Virus record (IMG/VR): IMGVR_UViG_3300042691_022862
Span: 1-64,000 of that record
Length of the DNA: 64,000 nt
Reading direction: 5' to 3' (one strand)
From: a virus
In this document: in pieces, positions 29,024-37,478 of the stretch
Position numbering within the stretch: the stretch's first letter is position 1
How the letters are laid out: each line of letters opens with the position of its first letter
Program-made: the position numbers and the translations under genes
The notes under the pieces: generated by a model
Database searches by the model: none
What the model was told of the DNA's origin: nothing
Seen by the model: the letters and a program-made list of their open reading frames with translations, nothing else

Positions 29024-30004
29024 TTATAAGTCCTCTAAAGTAAATTTTGACAATATATAATCTATATTATTGTTAGGGTTGCAGTTTTTTAAATACCATT
29101 GTCTAGCATTATGACTAACAAACTCAAGATAATCATAGTTATTTTTGATTAAATTCCAATAGTATTCCACATAGTCGCCAAAATTTTCGTATTGTGAATA
29201 CCAAGGATTGCCATCCCAATATTTACAGGCATGAAAACAATTAACATAATGATAGTTTGAAATTAATGGATCAGGATAATTAATATCTAGGTGTGGTCTT
29301 AGAACAGGAACACCCACAGCAAAACACTCTATATCCCTATTACATATCTCAGTTCCTCCAGGTAGACTTAAAGCAGACCTATTCTCAGACAGTTCTTTTA
29401 AGTACTCAAGATAGTTTAGATTATTAGATTCTTTATTTTTGTCGATAATTCTGATAGATGGATCGGATATAGTTCTAACCATATCTTCTCTAAAATGCCA
29501 CATATATCCACGAAAATGCAATAGACCCCGAGTCTGCTTAACATTTCTTTGGGTGTATATCTCATTAATTTCGTTATAAAAACTATCATAATATGGAGCA
29601 TAGAAAAAACTATGATATTTATTAGTAATATTCAGAGGACAATCAATGTCAGGATTATCAGCCTCTACTGATCTAAAATTAAAATAATCAATATAGTTAA
29701 AACCACCACAATAAAAAAACTTATGCATTTTAGATGGATTCCAACCTAAATGCTTCATAAAGTGATATTTCCAATTATCAAAAAATGATACTATGATATA
29801 GTTTTGCGTATCAGGATTAATAATAGAAAAATTCATACAGCTATATATACTGCCATATCCATTGTTCTCATAGGATGGATCATTATGAATTTCAAAGGTA
29901 TGTTGCGGAAACCGTGTCTCTATAGTTTTATAAAGCTTTTGAAAAAAAGAAGTTACATAATAGTTAGGAATATCTCTAAATTGATGACGTATATGGTATT
30001 TCAT
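29024..30004 (-). CDS. Putative glycosyltransferase, GT-B or exostosin-like
   Basis: The start is set at ATG 30004, which overlaps the upstream stop as ATGA; the longer frame from 30031 is less likely. This gives 326 residues. The C-terminal half carries SALSLPGGTEICNRDIECFA then VGVPVLRP, the donor-site pattern of GT-B enzymes of the exostosin/CAP10 type (PG...D.E....G.PV). Tyr- and Asn-rich N-terminal half without clear motifs. Family call is by pattern; donor unknown. Confidence 0.55.
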   Translation of the reverse strand: MKYHIRHQFRDIPNYYVTSFFQKLYKTIETRFPQHTFEIHNDPSYENNGYGSIYSCMNFSIINPDTQNYIIVSFFDNWKYHFMKHLGWNPSKMHKFFYCGGFNYIDYFNFRSVEADNPDIDCPLNITNKYHSFFYAPYYDSFYNEINEIYTQRNVKQTRGLLHFRGYMWHFREDMVRTISDPSIRIIDKNKESNNLNYLEYLKELSENRSALSLPGGTEICNRDIECFAVGVPVLRPHLDINYPDPLISNYHYVNCFHACKYWDGNPWYSQYENFGDYVEYYWNLIKNNYDYLEFVSHNARQWYLKNCNPNNNIDYILSKFTLEDL

Positions 30005-31278
30005 ATATTGCCTACAATTGGTTCTGACCACCCCTTACTTACGCTGTGAGGCCATACCAACCAGCTGTGTGGCTTTTCTTTAGTTTCAAACCATCTCCAA
30101 ACTTTACAATATCCATCAGGGTCTTTTTTCATTCTTTCAATTTCATCTATATCAGCATCTTGTCTAAACATTTCTTGGCCATTTTGATCTTTAAATGCTA
30201 CCGCCCAGAAATCATAGTCATTTTCTGGAACTTGATCATATCCTAGATCAATACAGTGCTTAAACATGTATACTAAGCTGGCCTCAAAGTCTTCATCAGA
30301 GATTTTCATATTATCAAGCTTAGGAGGCTTATGATCTAAAACATCTAATGTAATAGCTCTATTTTTAAAACTAATACCAGCATACTTTTCATAATCAGAC
30401 AATGATCTTTCATTACCAAAATCATATATGCCAAAGTCTATATCTTTGATTTCGCCGTCCATACCAAATAATTTGCGATTCCTTGAATGACACTGGTTAT
30501 TTCTGTCTATCCATTTTTGATCATCGTCCCATTGCTTACTTCTTCCTTTTCTAGTATATTCATGCCAACAAATTACCTTATTTGGATAGAATAAATCATA
30601 CCCCTTAGTAAAAGCCCTAGCGGCAACGTTGATCTCTTCACCATGAAAATAATAGTAAGGATCATGCTTAACCTCTTGAGCAAATTGACCGATAGAAAAC
30701 GCAAAGTGGGCGCTGTAAAATCTGCCGGGAATAGGCTTTGTTATATCTTCTATCTCTGGTTGTAAACTAGTTGGTAAAAAGAATATGGCGCCTTCTGGTA
30801 TAAATCTATCAAAAGTCATTTTCCATGGCTCTTGTATTCTAGCAGCCGGATCGTTGTCAGGATCAAAACTTGGGATGTATGTTGTTATTAGTGGTTTAGC
30901 ATGTCCGTCCGCCTGAAGTTCTGAGACCATATTAATGAGCATTTCATCCCAGTCTTTAACAAATCTATGATGACTATCTAGCTGTAATGTATAATCTTCA
31001 TTTGAGTATAGTGTTTGAATAAGATTTCTAGCCCAACAAACACCCTGAGAATCTCTATAGTCTATATCTAGTATTTTAAATCTACTATCTTTTTTAAATT
31101 CGTCTAAACTATCCCAACTATCATCAGGATGATGTTGCCAAGCTATACCGAATCTTAGATTCTCTGGATATTTGGCACTTTCTATTAGGTTGTGCAGGGT
31201 AGGTGATAGTTGAGGATCTCTATATGAGGCGATTTGTATAAAAATAGTACTAGTTTTCTTTTCTTTCTGTTGCGCCAT
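30001..31278 (-). CDS. GlcNAc-transferase family protein (PF11397/GT60-like)
   Basis: 425 residues. The N-terminus IFIQIASYRDPQLSPTLHNL, then LRFGIAWQHH, GVCWARNL, the metal motif YTLQLDSHHRFVKDWDE (D-S-H at 101-103), EGAIFF and FHGEEINVAARAFTKGYDL then WHEYTR. These are the successive blocks of the GlcNAc family that includes Dictyostelium Skp1 Gnt1 and the Trypanosoma cruzi mucin polypeptide alpha-GlcNAc-transferase. Family knowledge: UDP-GlcNAc to hydroxyproline or threonine of a protein. Whether the phage enzyme modifies protein is inference, but a Thr/Pro-rich gene lies about 3 kb downstream. ATGA overlap with the next gene. Confidence 0.75.
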   Translation of the reverse strand: MAQQKEKKTSTIFIQIASYRDPQLSPTLHNLIESAKYPENLRFGIAWQHHPDDSWDSLDEFKKDSRFKILDIDYRDSQGVCWARNLIQTLYSNEDYTLQLDSHHRFVKDWDEMLINMVSELQADGHAKPLITTYIPSFDPDNDPAARIQEPWKMTFDRFIPEGAIFFLPTSLQPEIEDITKPIPGRFYSAHFAFSIGQFAQEVKHDPYYYFHGEEINVAARAFTKGYDLFYPNKVICWHEYTRKGRSKQWDDDQKWIDRNNQCHSRNRKLFGMDGEIKDIDFGIYDFGNERSLSDYEKYAGISFKNRAITLDVLDHKPPKLDNMKISDEDFEASLVYMFKHCIDLGYDQVPENDYDFWAVAFKDQNGQEMFRQDADIDEIERMKKDPDGYCKVWRWFETKEKPHSWLVWPHSVSKGWSEPIVGNI

Positions 31279-32878
31279 AATAATGAACTCTTCTGTGTGT
31301 AATAGGACTTGCTAATAAAATTGCGGGCTTAACTTCTTTTTGTTTAGTTAGAGTATAAATATGGCTCATCCATGTTTGTTCATAAGGATGTTGCCATTTG
31401 GTATCCATAAAGCACTTCTTATTGCCTTGCTGACTTATTATATGTGGCCAATTAGAATAGTAAATCTCACCATCAGCATATGGTATACCATTTAAACTTT
31501 TAATATTATTGAATTGGGTTGGTGGCTTGTGTTGTAAGTCTTCAAAATACTCTACTCTCAAAGACTGTGGTACATTATGCCAACTCCATTGTTCTCCGTT
31601 ATGACCATAAAATTCACTAAAGCTAAACTTTATAAAATCATAATTCTCTTTATTCATAATTTTAATAAGGTTACTATATAGACTATTTATTGTTTTAGAA
31701 AAGCCAAAATTACAAAATCCTTCATACTCCAACAACATATCATCCTCAAAGAAGAACATAAAATCAGCACCACTTTCCGCAAAGTGTTCAGCAGCCAATT
31801 GTCTACCCCCACAAATACCAATGTTGCCGGGCCTTATCTCTATGAAGTTATATTCTGCGACAATTTTATCATATTCATCAAAGAATTTATTTTCAGTAGA
31901 ATTATTAATTAGTATTTTATTAGTTTTGTCTAGAAAATCACGATCATATTCTTCAAAAGAAGACAAGACCATCCTTACCTGTTCAGGCGAATTAAAGGTT
32001 AAGATATACAGGTTTGTTTGATTGGTTTTGACCTTAATACGAGAGTCCTGTAGCTGCTCAAAGAAATAATAGACCAAACCATCACCCTGAATTAATTCAT
32101 AGTGGTAGGTTGATGGGTCTAGATATGTCATTATTGTGAAAATGCTCTCCTCTGTACCCATGTATCCGTCATCTAGGGTGTCATTTAAGAGTCTATAATA
32201 AAGATCATTGGCTGGAGATATGCTGTTTTTAGACCCGCCAAAAAACCCTCCGCGTACCACCCTAGTAATATTATCTGTTTGGCCATATTGTTTCATTCCA
32301 TTTATATTAAATCCATGAATCTCAGTATCTGTTTCATATGGAAAAGCTATAAACAAGAAATTGTCTGATATTTTAATAAGATTATTAATAACTACAGGAT
32401 TTTGAAAATATCCTAAGCTCATAGTATTGCTTAATCCACCATCTATCCAATAAAAATAATCACTATTAAATGGATCAAAACACTTAGCGTTATGTAGCAA
32501 AAACATCTTGCTCATAACCATAGGATTATAATATTCTAAAGATGCCTGCGTACTATCCTGTAACCAACCAACCTGATTATACCATTCTGGATTATTTCTT
32601 ATGTTTTGTACTTTATTAAAGAATGGAAAAAAAGATCCAGCAAAATCTTGTTTTGTATGATAATATATGCGAGTATTATGCTTCGACCTATGCTGCCACA
32701 CAATATCTTCTAATGTTGGATCAATAAAAACAATTAGATTATAGTCTTTAAGGTCCGCTAGAAGTTGAATGAAGTGATGAATATAGTGGTCAAAACTTCT
32801 TTGCCAGCCCGGTTTGGATTTGTCTCTATCCAAGTTCCAAATACCAGTGACAAAACAAATATTATGTTTTTTTTGCAT
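31250..32878 (-). CDS. Two-domain protein: HtrL/YibB-like plus GT2 glycosyltransferase
   Basis: The start is placed at ATG 32878 (MQKKHNICFVTGIWNLDRDK); the longer frame from 32920 runs inside the upstream gene. This gives 542 residues. The first ~280 residues resemble the HtrL/YibB/WlaTC family (FVTGIWNLDR, FIDPTLEDIV, YYNPMVMSKMF, FYWIDGGLSN). From about 290 a GT2-type domain follows (LYILTFNSPEQVRMVLSSFE, PGNIGICGGRQLA, MFFFEDDMLLEYEGF). The fusion would place two transferase activities on one chain. Overlaps its downstream partner by 29 bases. Confidence 0.65.
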   Translation of the reverse strand: MQKKHNICFVTGIWNLDRDKSKPGWQRSFDHYIHHFIQLLADLKDYNLIVFIDPTLEDIVWQHRSKHNTRIYYHTKQDFAGSFFPFFNKVQNIRNNPEWYNQVGWLQDSTQASLEYYNPMVMSKMFLLHNAKCFDPFNSDYFYWIDGGLSNTMSLGYFQNPVVINNLIKISDNFLFIAFPYETDTEIHGFNINGMKQYGQTDNITRVVRGGFFGGSKNSISPANDLYYRLLNDTLDDGYMGTEESIFTIMTYLDPSTYHYELIQGDGLVYYFFEQLQDSRIKVKTNQTNLYILTFNSPEQVRMVLSSFEEYDRDFLDKTNKILINNSTENKFFDEYDKIVAEYNFIEIRPGNIGICGGRQLAAEHFAESGADFMFFFEDDMLLEYEGFCNFGFSKTINSLYSNLIKIMNKENYDFIKFSFSEFYGHNGEQWSWHNVPQSLRVEYFEDLQHKPPTQFNNIKSLNGIPYADGEIYYSNWPHIISQQGNKKCFMDTKWQHPYEQTWMSHIYTLTKQKEVKPAILLASPITHRRVHYYGATERKEN

Positions 32879-33302
32879 TTTTAATAGCTTTCTTAACCAA
32901 AATCCTTCCGGCCATATCAATAAACGGTAAGCCTCTTTTGGTCGCTTCTTCTTTTAACCATCCCACGATAGTATCAATATTATTTTCACACCATTCTATT
33001 CCATTAGTATCCATTAGTAATGCTTTTTTATTACATGAGCAATTAGGAGTTGCTTTGATTCCAATTTTACCTAAAAGTTTTTTTAATTCTGTGCCGACGC
33101 CAGAGATAGGGGTTTGTGGATTTGGTGAAATCTTTGTTTCAGAGGATAGTCCTGGCTTCGGCACACTTGGGTAAGCCGGATGCGTCTCGTCCACCGTGAT
33201 CTTGTTGCCTTCTGCGCTGACGATGCAGGGCTGGACTTGTTCAAGCGTGTAGCCGCGCTGTCGGCAGATCGCCGCTAGCTGATTCTTGCTCGTGTGGATC
33301 AT
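32862..33302 (-). CDS. Two-module small protein, GC-rich N-module and AT-rich C-module
   Basis: The start is placed at ATG 33302, overlapping the upstream stop as ATGA. This gives 146 residues. Module 1 (to about residue 48) is NQLAAICRQRGYTLEQVQPC then VDETHPAYP; module 2 (about 70-146) is GVGTELKKLLGKIGIK, CSCNKKALLMD and IVGWLKEEATKRGLPF then AGRILVKKAIKNA. From memory both modules recur in phage and bacterial sugar loci, including planctomycete genomes, as short unknown domains. Module 1 is about 58 percent GC and module 2 is AT-rich, so a recombination joint probably lies near base 33130. Function is not known. Confidence 0.5.
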   Translation of the reverse strand: MIHTSKNQLAAICRQRGYTLEQVQPCIVSAEGNKITVDETHPAYPSVPKPGLSSETKISPNPQTPISGVGTELKKLLGKIGIKATPNCSCNKKALLMDTNGIEWCENNIDTIVGWLKEEATKRGLPFIDMAGRILVKKAIKNAKKT

Positions 33303-33950
33303 GGCGGCAGGAATGAAATAACAGGGTCTAGTTGTCCATCGCACCCGCTAGAGCAGGCGCAGCCATCGCCGGGCAAGTCGCCGCACGCTTCAGGGCGAGG
33401 ACCGTCAACGTTGATATCAAAGCCCCCGCCCGGCTCGACAGGGAAATACGGCGAAAACCCAGACCACTGCACGACTTGAGCATCTCCTACGGGGCAGCCG
33501 TCCTCGTCATTTTCCCACCGGAGGCAGACAGTCCGCGTGCGTCCGAAAAGCGCTCTTGAGCTTACAAACTCACTACCTGGAGGCTTTCGGCAAACGAAGC
33601 AAAAGTATCGAATCGTTGCCGTTACATAAGCCACGCCATCGCACCAGACAACTGGCCCAACGTTAGCAATCGAAACAGAGCTTTCTGTACCTTCTGGCGC
33701 ATCGTCGCCGGGATCGAAAGGATTTTGGCCTGAACAAAACAAATCACCTTGCGCGCACACGGTTCCGAAAAAATCACCAAATGCCCCTTGGTTTCTAGTC
33801 GGTATTGCTATAGGCCCGCTTTCGAGATTGTTAATGCCCCAATCGACATACATAAACTCTGGAATTTCGCATGGCGGTCCACCTGACTCGCACGGGCCGT
33901 AGCATGCTTCCACGCACTGCCCATCTACGCATGGTCCTTTAATACATTCT
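33125..33950. other. GC-rich patch spanning two overlapping genes
   Basis: Counts on 60-base blocks give 58, 62 and 63 percent GC near 33181, 33361 and 33421, and 50 percent near 33601. The left edge blocks give 40 percent at 33061 and 48 percent at 33121. On the right, values drop from 53 percent at 33841 to 35 percent at 33961. The patch covers the 3' half of one gene and the 5' third of the next without breaking either frame. Confidence 0.75.
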
Positions 33951-34645
33951 TCTGGTAGTGAAGAGATAATGTTTGGATCGAATTCACACACGCTTCTAGT
34001 AATTGTATTTCCACTACAAGCAAACACAATACCATTAATAGGCCCCCAAGGGGCTATATTAATCGCTCCAGGTTTTAATTGACATAATGGAAACTGATTA
34101 GGATTTGAAAAGGGGGAACATAAAACTGGAGCATTCTGCTCTCCATAAGGAGTAGCACACTCGCTAGTCACTACATAAGCACCATCTGCTGGGCCATTAT
34201 AACTATCATTGCAACAACGAGCAGTGATATGCGGAGGAACGACATCCCAGTATCCATCAGGCTCTTCTTCTGACGGAGGTCTTAACTGTACCACCTCTCC
34301 TGAATACGGAATAACATCACAAAATCCAGCGGCTTGCAGAGCAGTTACGGCACCATTTAGACTTACACCATCTTCATAGTTATAAACAAACCCACCAAAG
34401 GGTCCAGGCTGCCATCCAGTACATATTGCGTTAGTTGCCGATCTTAGTTGCTCTAAGCACGCCTGTGCGCATGCTTCACTAAAATTAAAATCGCAATTAA
34501 TAGTAAAATAATCGCAACTTTGATTTGTTGGAAGGTATATTATATCACACACACACACGGCGTCTTTACAACAACAGCTGTTAGTGGTTGCTAGTTTATT
34601 ATCGACCAATAATAAACCACCATTATATAGTATAAGCGGAGACAT
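33299..34645 (-). CDS. Cys-rich putative surface or virion protein with GC-rich 3' half
   Basis: 448 residues with 35 cysteines, among them CCCKDAVCVC near the start and CACSSGC near the end. Short Cys loops (IKGPCVDGQCVEACYGPCE) resemble disulfide-bonded adhesin modules, as in the plus-strand poly-Ser spike. No signal peptide is seen. The first ~230 codons match local AT-rich composition; the last ~215 are about 55 percent GC or more with different codon choice, yet the frame is uninterrupted. Likely an exposed virion or fibre-type protein whose 3' part was replaced by recombination. Function is unproved. Confidence 0.5.
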   Translation of the reverse strand: MSPLILYNGGLLLVDNKLATTNSCCCKDAVCVCDIIYLPTNQSCDYFTINCDFNFSEACAQACLEQLRSATNAICTGWQPGPFGGFVYNYEDGVSLNGAVTALQAAGFCDVIPYSGEVVQLRPPSEEEPDGYWDVVPPHITARCCNDSYNGPADGAYVVTSECATPYGEQNAPVLCSPFSNPNQFPLCQLKPGAINIAPWGPINGIVFACSGNTITRSVCEFDPNIISSLPEECIKGPCVDGQCVEACYGPCESGGPPCEIPEFMYVDWGINNLESGPIAIPTRNQGAFGDFFGTVCAQGDLFCSGQNPFDPGDDAPEGTESSVSIANVGPVVWCDGVAYVTATIRYFCFVCRKPPGSEFVSSRALFGRTRTVCLRWENDEDGCPVGDAQVVQWSGFSPYFPVEPGGGFDINVDGPRPEACGDLPGDGCACSSGCDGQLDPVISFLPP

Positions 34646-34654
34646 TATTATCCT

Positions 34655-34975
34655 TTATTTATCTTTAGTCCACTTATGCCAGCCTTTGTTGGGTAAATAG
34701 TTACCATCATCATCTTTACGCTTAGGAAATAGAGTGCCACCCTTTTTGTGTTGGCCAAAAGCTAAAATAGCACCACAATCCGCACAGCGTAGTTCGTAAT
34801 AGTCATTGCCTTCTACACTTCGCACAACAAAGCGCAAATTAGTGCTACTGCATAGACCACACTTTTCTTCAGCAAAAATTTCTTGTATTAGAGCCAATTC
34901 CTTAAAAATTTCTTTTTGACCAGAACCCTCTAATTCAAATTCAAGCTTGTCTCCAACCTTATATTTAACTTTCAT
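34655..34975 (-). CDS. Small zinc-ribbon protein beside a recombination-like gene
   Basis: 106 residues: CGLC at about 39-42 and CADC at about 64-67 form a zinc ribbon; the C-terminus has LFPKRKDDDGNYLPNKGWHKW. I have seen this layout in phages next to single-strand annealing or replication genes, but I do not know a tested function. It starts 13 bases after the upstream gene. Likely cytoplasmic nucleic acid-binding. Confidence 0.45.
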   Translation of the reverse strand: MKVKYKVGDKLEFELEGSGQKEIFKELALIQEIFAEEKCGLCSSTNLRFVVRSVEGNDYYELRCADCGAILAFGQHKKGGTLFPKRKDDDGNYLPNKGWHKWTKDK

Positions 34976-34988
34976 CTTTTAGACTCCT

Positions 34989-35678
34989 CTATTTCCAGCC
35001 AGGATCATACCCAATAACATCTTGAGGTATATCGTTGCTTTGTTGATATGATGATAGTGTGGTAATAGTTTTTACAGCATCATCGTATGATATATTATAG
35101 ATATTCTTGGAGTCTATAGCAAGTTTATCTAATAGTTTGATAATATTAATATTTAGTCTTTTACCAAATACATCAAAGAAATTTATTTGTGTACTATTAA
35201 TTTTACCAATATTATTTTCCTCTAAATGATGGGTATCAATATCTTTTGCTAATTCTTCTGCTGCTACTACCTTGCGTAGTTTAAGCGCTCTTCTTAATGC
35301 TCTTCCTTCGGCTCGTGTTTCTGCTACTGCCACTGGATGATTACGATAAATTTTATCACAATTTCCCCAATAAACATCAGCAGCACCACTTACGGTTTTG
35401 ACCACATTATTATTTAAAACATACTTAATGGAGTGTACAACTGTTGCTCTGCGTTCGTTTTCCATACTAGGAGATTGAACAACAGAAGAAGTAGCCTCAA
35501 TTACTGTGCAATCTAGGGCTATTTCCAAAATTCTTCTCAAGCCATCTGTAGTAGGATTGCCAGCAATTTTTTCGTCATCACTCAATAAACCCAATACATA
35601 GTCGGTCCATTCTAGATCATTAATATTTGGGATAGTGATATTATCATCAGCTTCAACGTTCTTCTTGGGTCTGCCCAT
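34989..35678 (-). CDS. Putative recombination (ssDNA-annealing-type) protein
   Basis: 229 residues. Residues 40-150 contain PTTDGLRRILEIAL, ATVVHSIKY, SGAADVYWGN and AVAETRAEGRALRRALKLRK followed by VVAAEEL. The TRAEGRALR..L....V.AEEL ending is shared with Rad52/Sak-like and related phage annealing proteins, although full assignment needs a profile search. The C-terminal ~75 residues (ISYDDAVKTITTLSSYQQ) form a small helical domain of the kind appended to such proteins. The zinc-ribbon partner follows directly. Confidence 0.35.
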   Translation of the reverse strand: MGRPKKNVEADDNITIPNINDLEWTDYVLGLLSDDEKIAGNPTTDGLRRILEIALDCTVIEATSSVVQSPSMENERRATVVHSIKYVLNNNVVKTVSGAADVYWGNCDKIYRNHPVAVAETRAEGRALRRALKLRKVVAAEELAKDIDTHHLEENNIGKINSTQINFFDVFGKRLNINIIKLLDKLAIDSKNIYNISYDDAVKTITTLSSYQQSNDIPQDVIGYDPGWK

Positions 35679-35679
35679 C

Positions 35680-36471
35680 TTAATCTCCTAATTCTATATA
35701 TCTATGATCAATGTCGGGAAATTTGTTTTTAACGGCCTCAATAGCTTTGTGCAGGGTGTTGTATAATACTCTGGCTCTAGCTTTAGAAAAGTCCTTCTTT
35801 TGCTTAACTCTTATCAACACTAGGCCCTTACCTAATATTAATCCTGTCTTTTTATTATCATATCCTTTGTTTCTTTTTAAAGCTTCGTCTCCCCATACTG
35901 GTTCAAAGTGGGAGGGTCCATCAACTTCGATAGCTATGTTTAATGTAGGCAGAAATAGGTCTATTTGCAACTTTGTATTTAGTAAGCTTTGCTCTTTATG
36001 AAAATCAACCTTATACCCATCACCCAATAGCTGTTTTAACAGAAAATCTTCTAGCTTAGATCCGTGCTTACTAGCATGTCTAACAGCAGAATTAGCCTGT
36101 TGTAGTATTTCTTTTTTAACATCTTCTGGCAAATTTTCCCAATTTTGTCTAGCTTTTTCTTGTCTCTTTTTCTTTGTTTTAGAGTCTAAGGTTTCCCATG
36201 CCTCCATAACGCCGTCTCCAATTTTGTCTTTAACGTCTTGTGGGCGTGGTTTTCCTTTGGTTGGATGCGTTGTTTTACCAGAGGATAAAGCATTTTTTTG
36301 AGCTTCGCTCTTATCTCTGATGCTAATTTTAAATTTTATAGCATCCCGTCTAATTTTATTAGCATATGTATCATACTTATCTGCTATGTCTCTAAAACTG
36401 TTTTGATTATTTTGATATTCTTGATATAGCAGATCTTTTTTTTGCTTTTCTGACAAATCATTATACTTCAT
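35680..36471 (-). CDS. Putative Vsr-like (EDxHD/PD-(D/E)XK) endonuclease with N-terminal HTH
   Basis: 263 residues. An HTH-like start (YQNNQNSFRDIADKYDTYAN) leads to a NUMOD3-like basic stretch (HPTKGKPRPQDVKDKI) and a helical region. The C-terminal nuclease part reads LQIDLFLPTLNIAIEVDGPS then HFEPVWG, with K.RN...D..K. and a final strand LVLIRVKQ. This is the core of the Vsr/DUF559 restriction-like fold used by free-standing homing endonucleases. It begins directly after the upstream gene. A mobile, selfish gene or a repair nuclease are both possible. Confidence 0.55.
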   Translation of the reverse strand: MKYNDLSEKQKKDLLYQEYQNNQNSFRDIADKYDTYANKIRRDAIKFKISIRDKSEAQKNALSSGKTTHPTKGKPRPQDVKDKIGDGVMEAWETLDSKTKKKRQEKARQNWENLPEDVKKEILQQANSAVRHASKHGSKLEDFLLKQLLGDGYKVDFHKEQSLLNTKLQIDLFLPTLNIAIEVDGPSHFEPVWGDEALKRNKGYDNKKTGLILGKGLVLIRVKQKKDFSKARARVLYNTLHKAIEAVKNKFPDIDHRYIELGD

Positions 36472-36835
36472 ATTTTTGCATTAGCTCCATTTTATCATTA
36501 TCGTATTTCAAAATTTGTGTGTTTTTTAATAACGAGATATCTAGCTTATGTTCTAGTGCGTCCTTAAAGTCTAGCAACAAGACATAGTCATTTGTTAATA
36601 AATTATTTTTATTCGCTAAATAATCTTCTACGTTCAGGAAAATTATTTGGCCTGGATAAAATGTCATATAGAAAGTAGAAAGTATCGCGGTATCTACTAA
36701 TAGGCCCGACGCTATATCGTCACTAAATATTAAAAAGTCCACAAGCTCATCCGAAGATTTAAAAAAAGCCTTCACACGACGAATAATATCAATTTGAACG
36801 TTCAGAGCCGACGAGTACACTGCAATAGAAGACAT
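36461..36835 (-). CDS. Hypothetical protein
   Basis: 124 residues, no recognised motif. Alternating hydrophobic strands and acidic loops (LVDFLIFSDDIASGLLVDTA, YVLLLDFKDALEH) suggest a small alpha/beta domain. AAGG precedes its ATG by nine bases and its end overlaps the endonuclease gene by 11 bases. Follows the sugar nucleotidyltransferase-like gene, so a link with glycan synthesis is possible but unsupported. Confidence 0.45.
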   Translation of the reverse strand: MSSIAVYSSALNVQIDIIRRVKAFFKSSDELVDFLIFSDDIASGLLVDTAILSTFYMTFYPGQIIFLNVEDYLANKNNLLTNDYVLLLDFKDALEHKLDISLLKNTQILKYDNDKMELMQKYEV

Positions 36836-36839
36836 CGTT

Positions 36840-37478
36840 TTATACCTTATTTAGTGTTGGTGTTTTATAGTCTGCAAAAAATGGTCTAATTGTTTGTTTC
36901 ATGTCTATTATTTTGTTGATGAGTTCAAATATGAAGTTGTTGTGGTTTTGAGTATTTATTATTAATTCTTTTAGCGCTCTGGTTGTTTCTTTGTTGAAAA
37001 AATAAATTTCTGGTAAATAATTGTCCAGATCATATGCTATATTTTCTATCTTATTGTTCATTATCACACAACCAAGCTTGCTTTTTTGTTTATTGTTTAT
37101 AAATATTTGTGATCCACTTTTGTCAGAAAAATTTTGAAAACTTTTTTGATGTAAATAATTATCTCCAAACATAATAATAGTATCGCCAGTTAAATACTGA
37201 TTGGCTAAATACAGACTATATGCATTATTATACTTCTCATAATTATGGTTGGCTATCATGTTTAGGTCTTGATATGCTCCATGATTTTTGTTTAGAAAAG
37301 AGCACAGCTTTCTACCATCAAAACCATAAACATAATGAATCCTACACTTAGGAAACGAATGTTTGATAATCTTATATTGCTGCTGAATGATTGTTTTGTT
37401 ATTAACTTTAATTAATCCAACACACCCCTTGGATTTCATTCGTTTTTGAAATTTATCACCTATAATAATAACATTCAT
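36840..37478 (-). CDS. Diverged sugar-nucleotidyltransferase-like protein
   Basis: 212 residues with the Rossmann-like entry MNVIIIGDKFQKRMKSKGCV followed by GLIKVNNKTIIQQQYKII, matching the NTP_transferase pattern (IIAAG.G.R......PK.L..V..K.I....) but with the signature Gly/Lys residues altered. TIIMFGDNYLHQ contains a GDN in the metal-binding place. Probably supplies or modifies an activated sugar for the cluster, or is a catalytically weak relative. ATGA overlap with the upstream gene. Confidence 0.5.
   Translation of the reverse strand: MNVIIIGDKFQKRMKSKGCVGLIKVNNKTIIQQQYKIIKHSFPKCRIHYVYGFDGRKLCSFLNKNHGAYQDLNMIANHNYEKYNNAYSLYLANQYLTGDTIIMFGDNYLHQKSFQNFSDKSGSQIFINNKQKSKLGCVIMNNKIENIAYDLDNYLPEIYFFNKETTRALKELIINTQNHNNFIFELINKIIDMKQTIRPFFADYKTPTLNKV

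Noticed and set aside
33294-33559. Plus-strand open frames in the GC-rich patch
   Set aside because: High GC lowers stop frequency; the minus-strand genes are continuous, coupled by ATGA and Cys-patterned.
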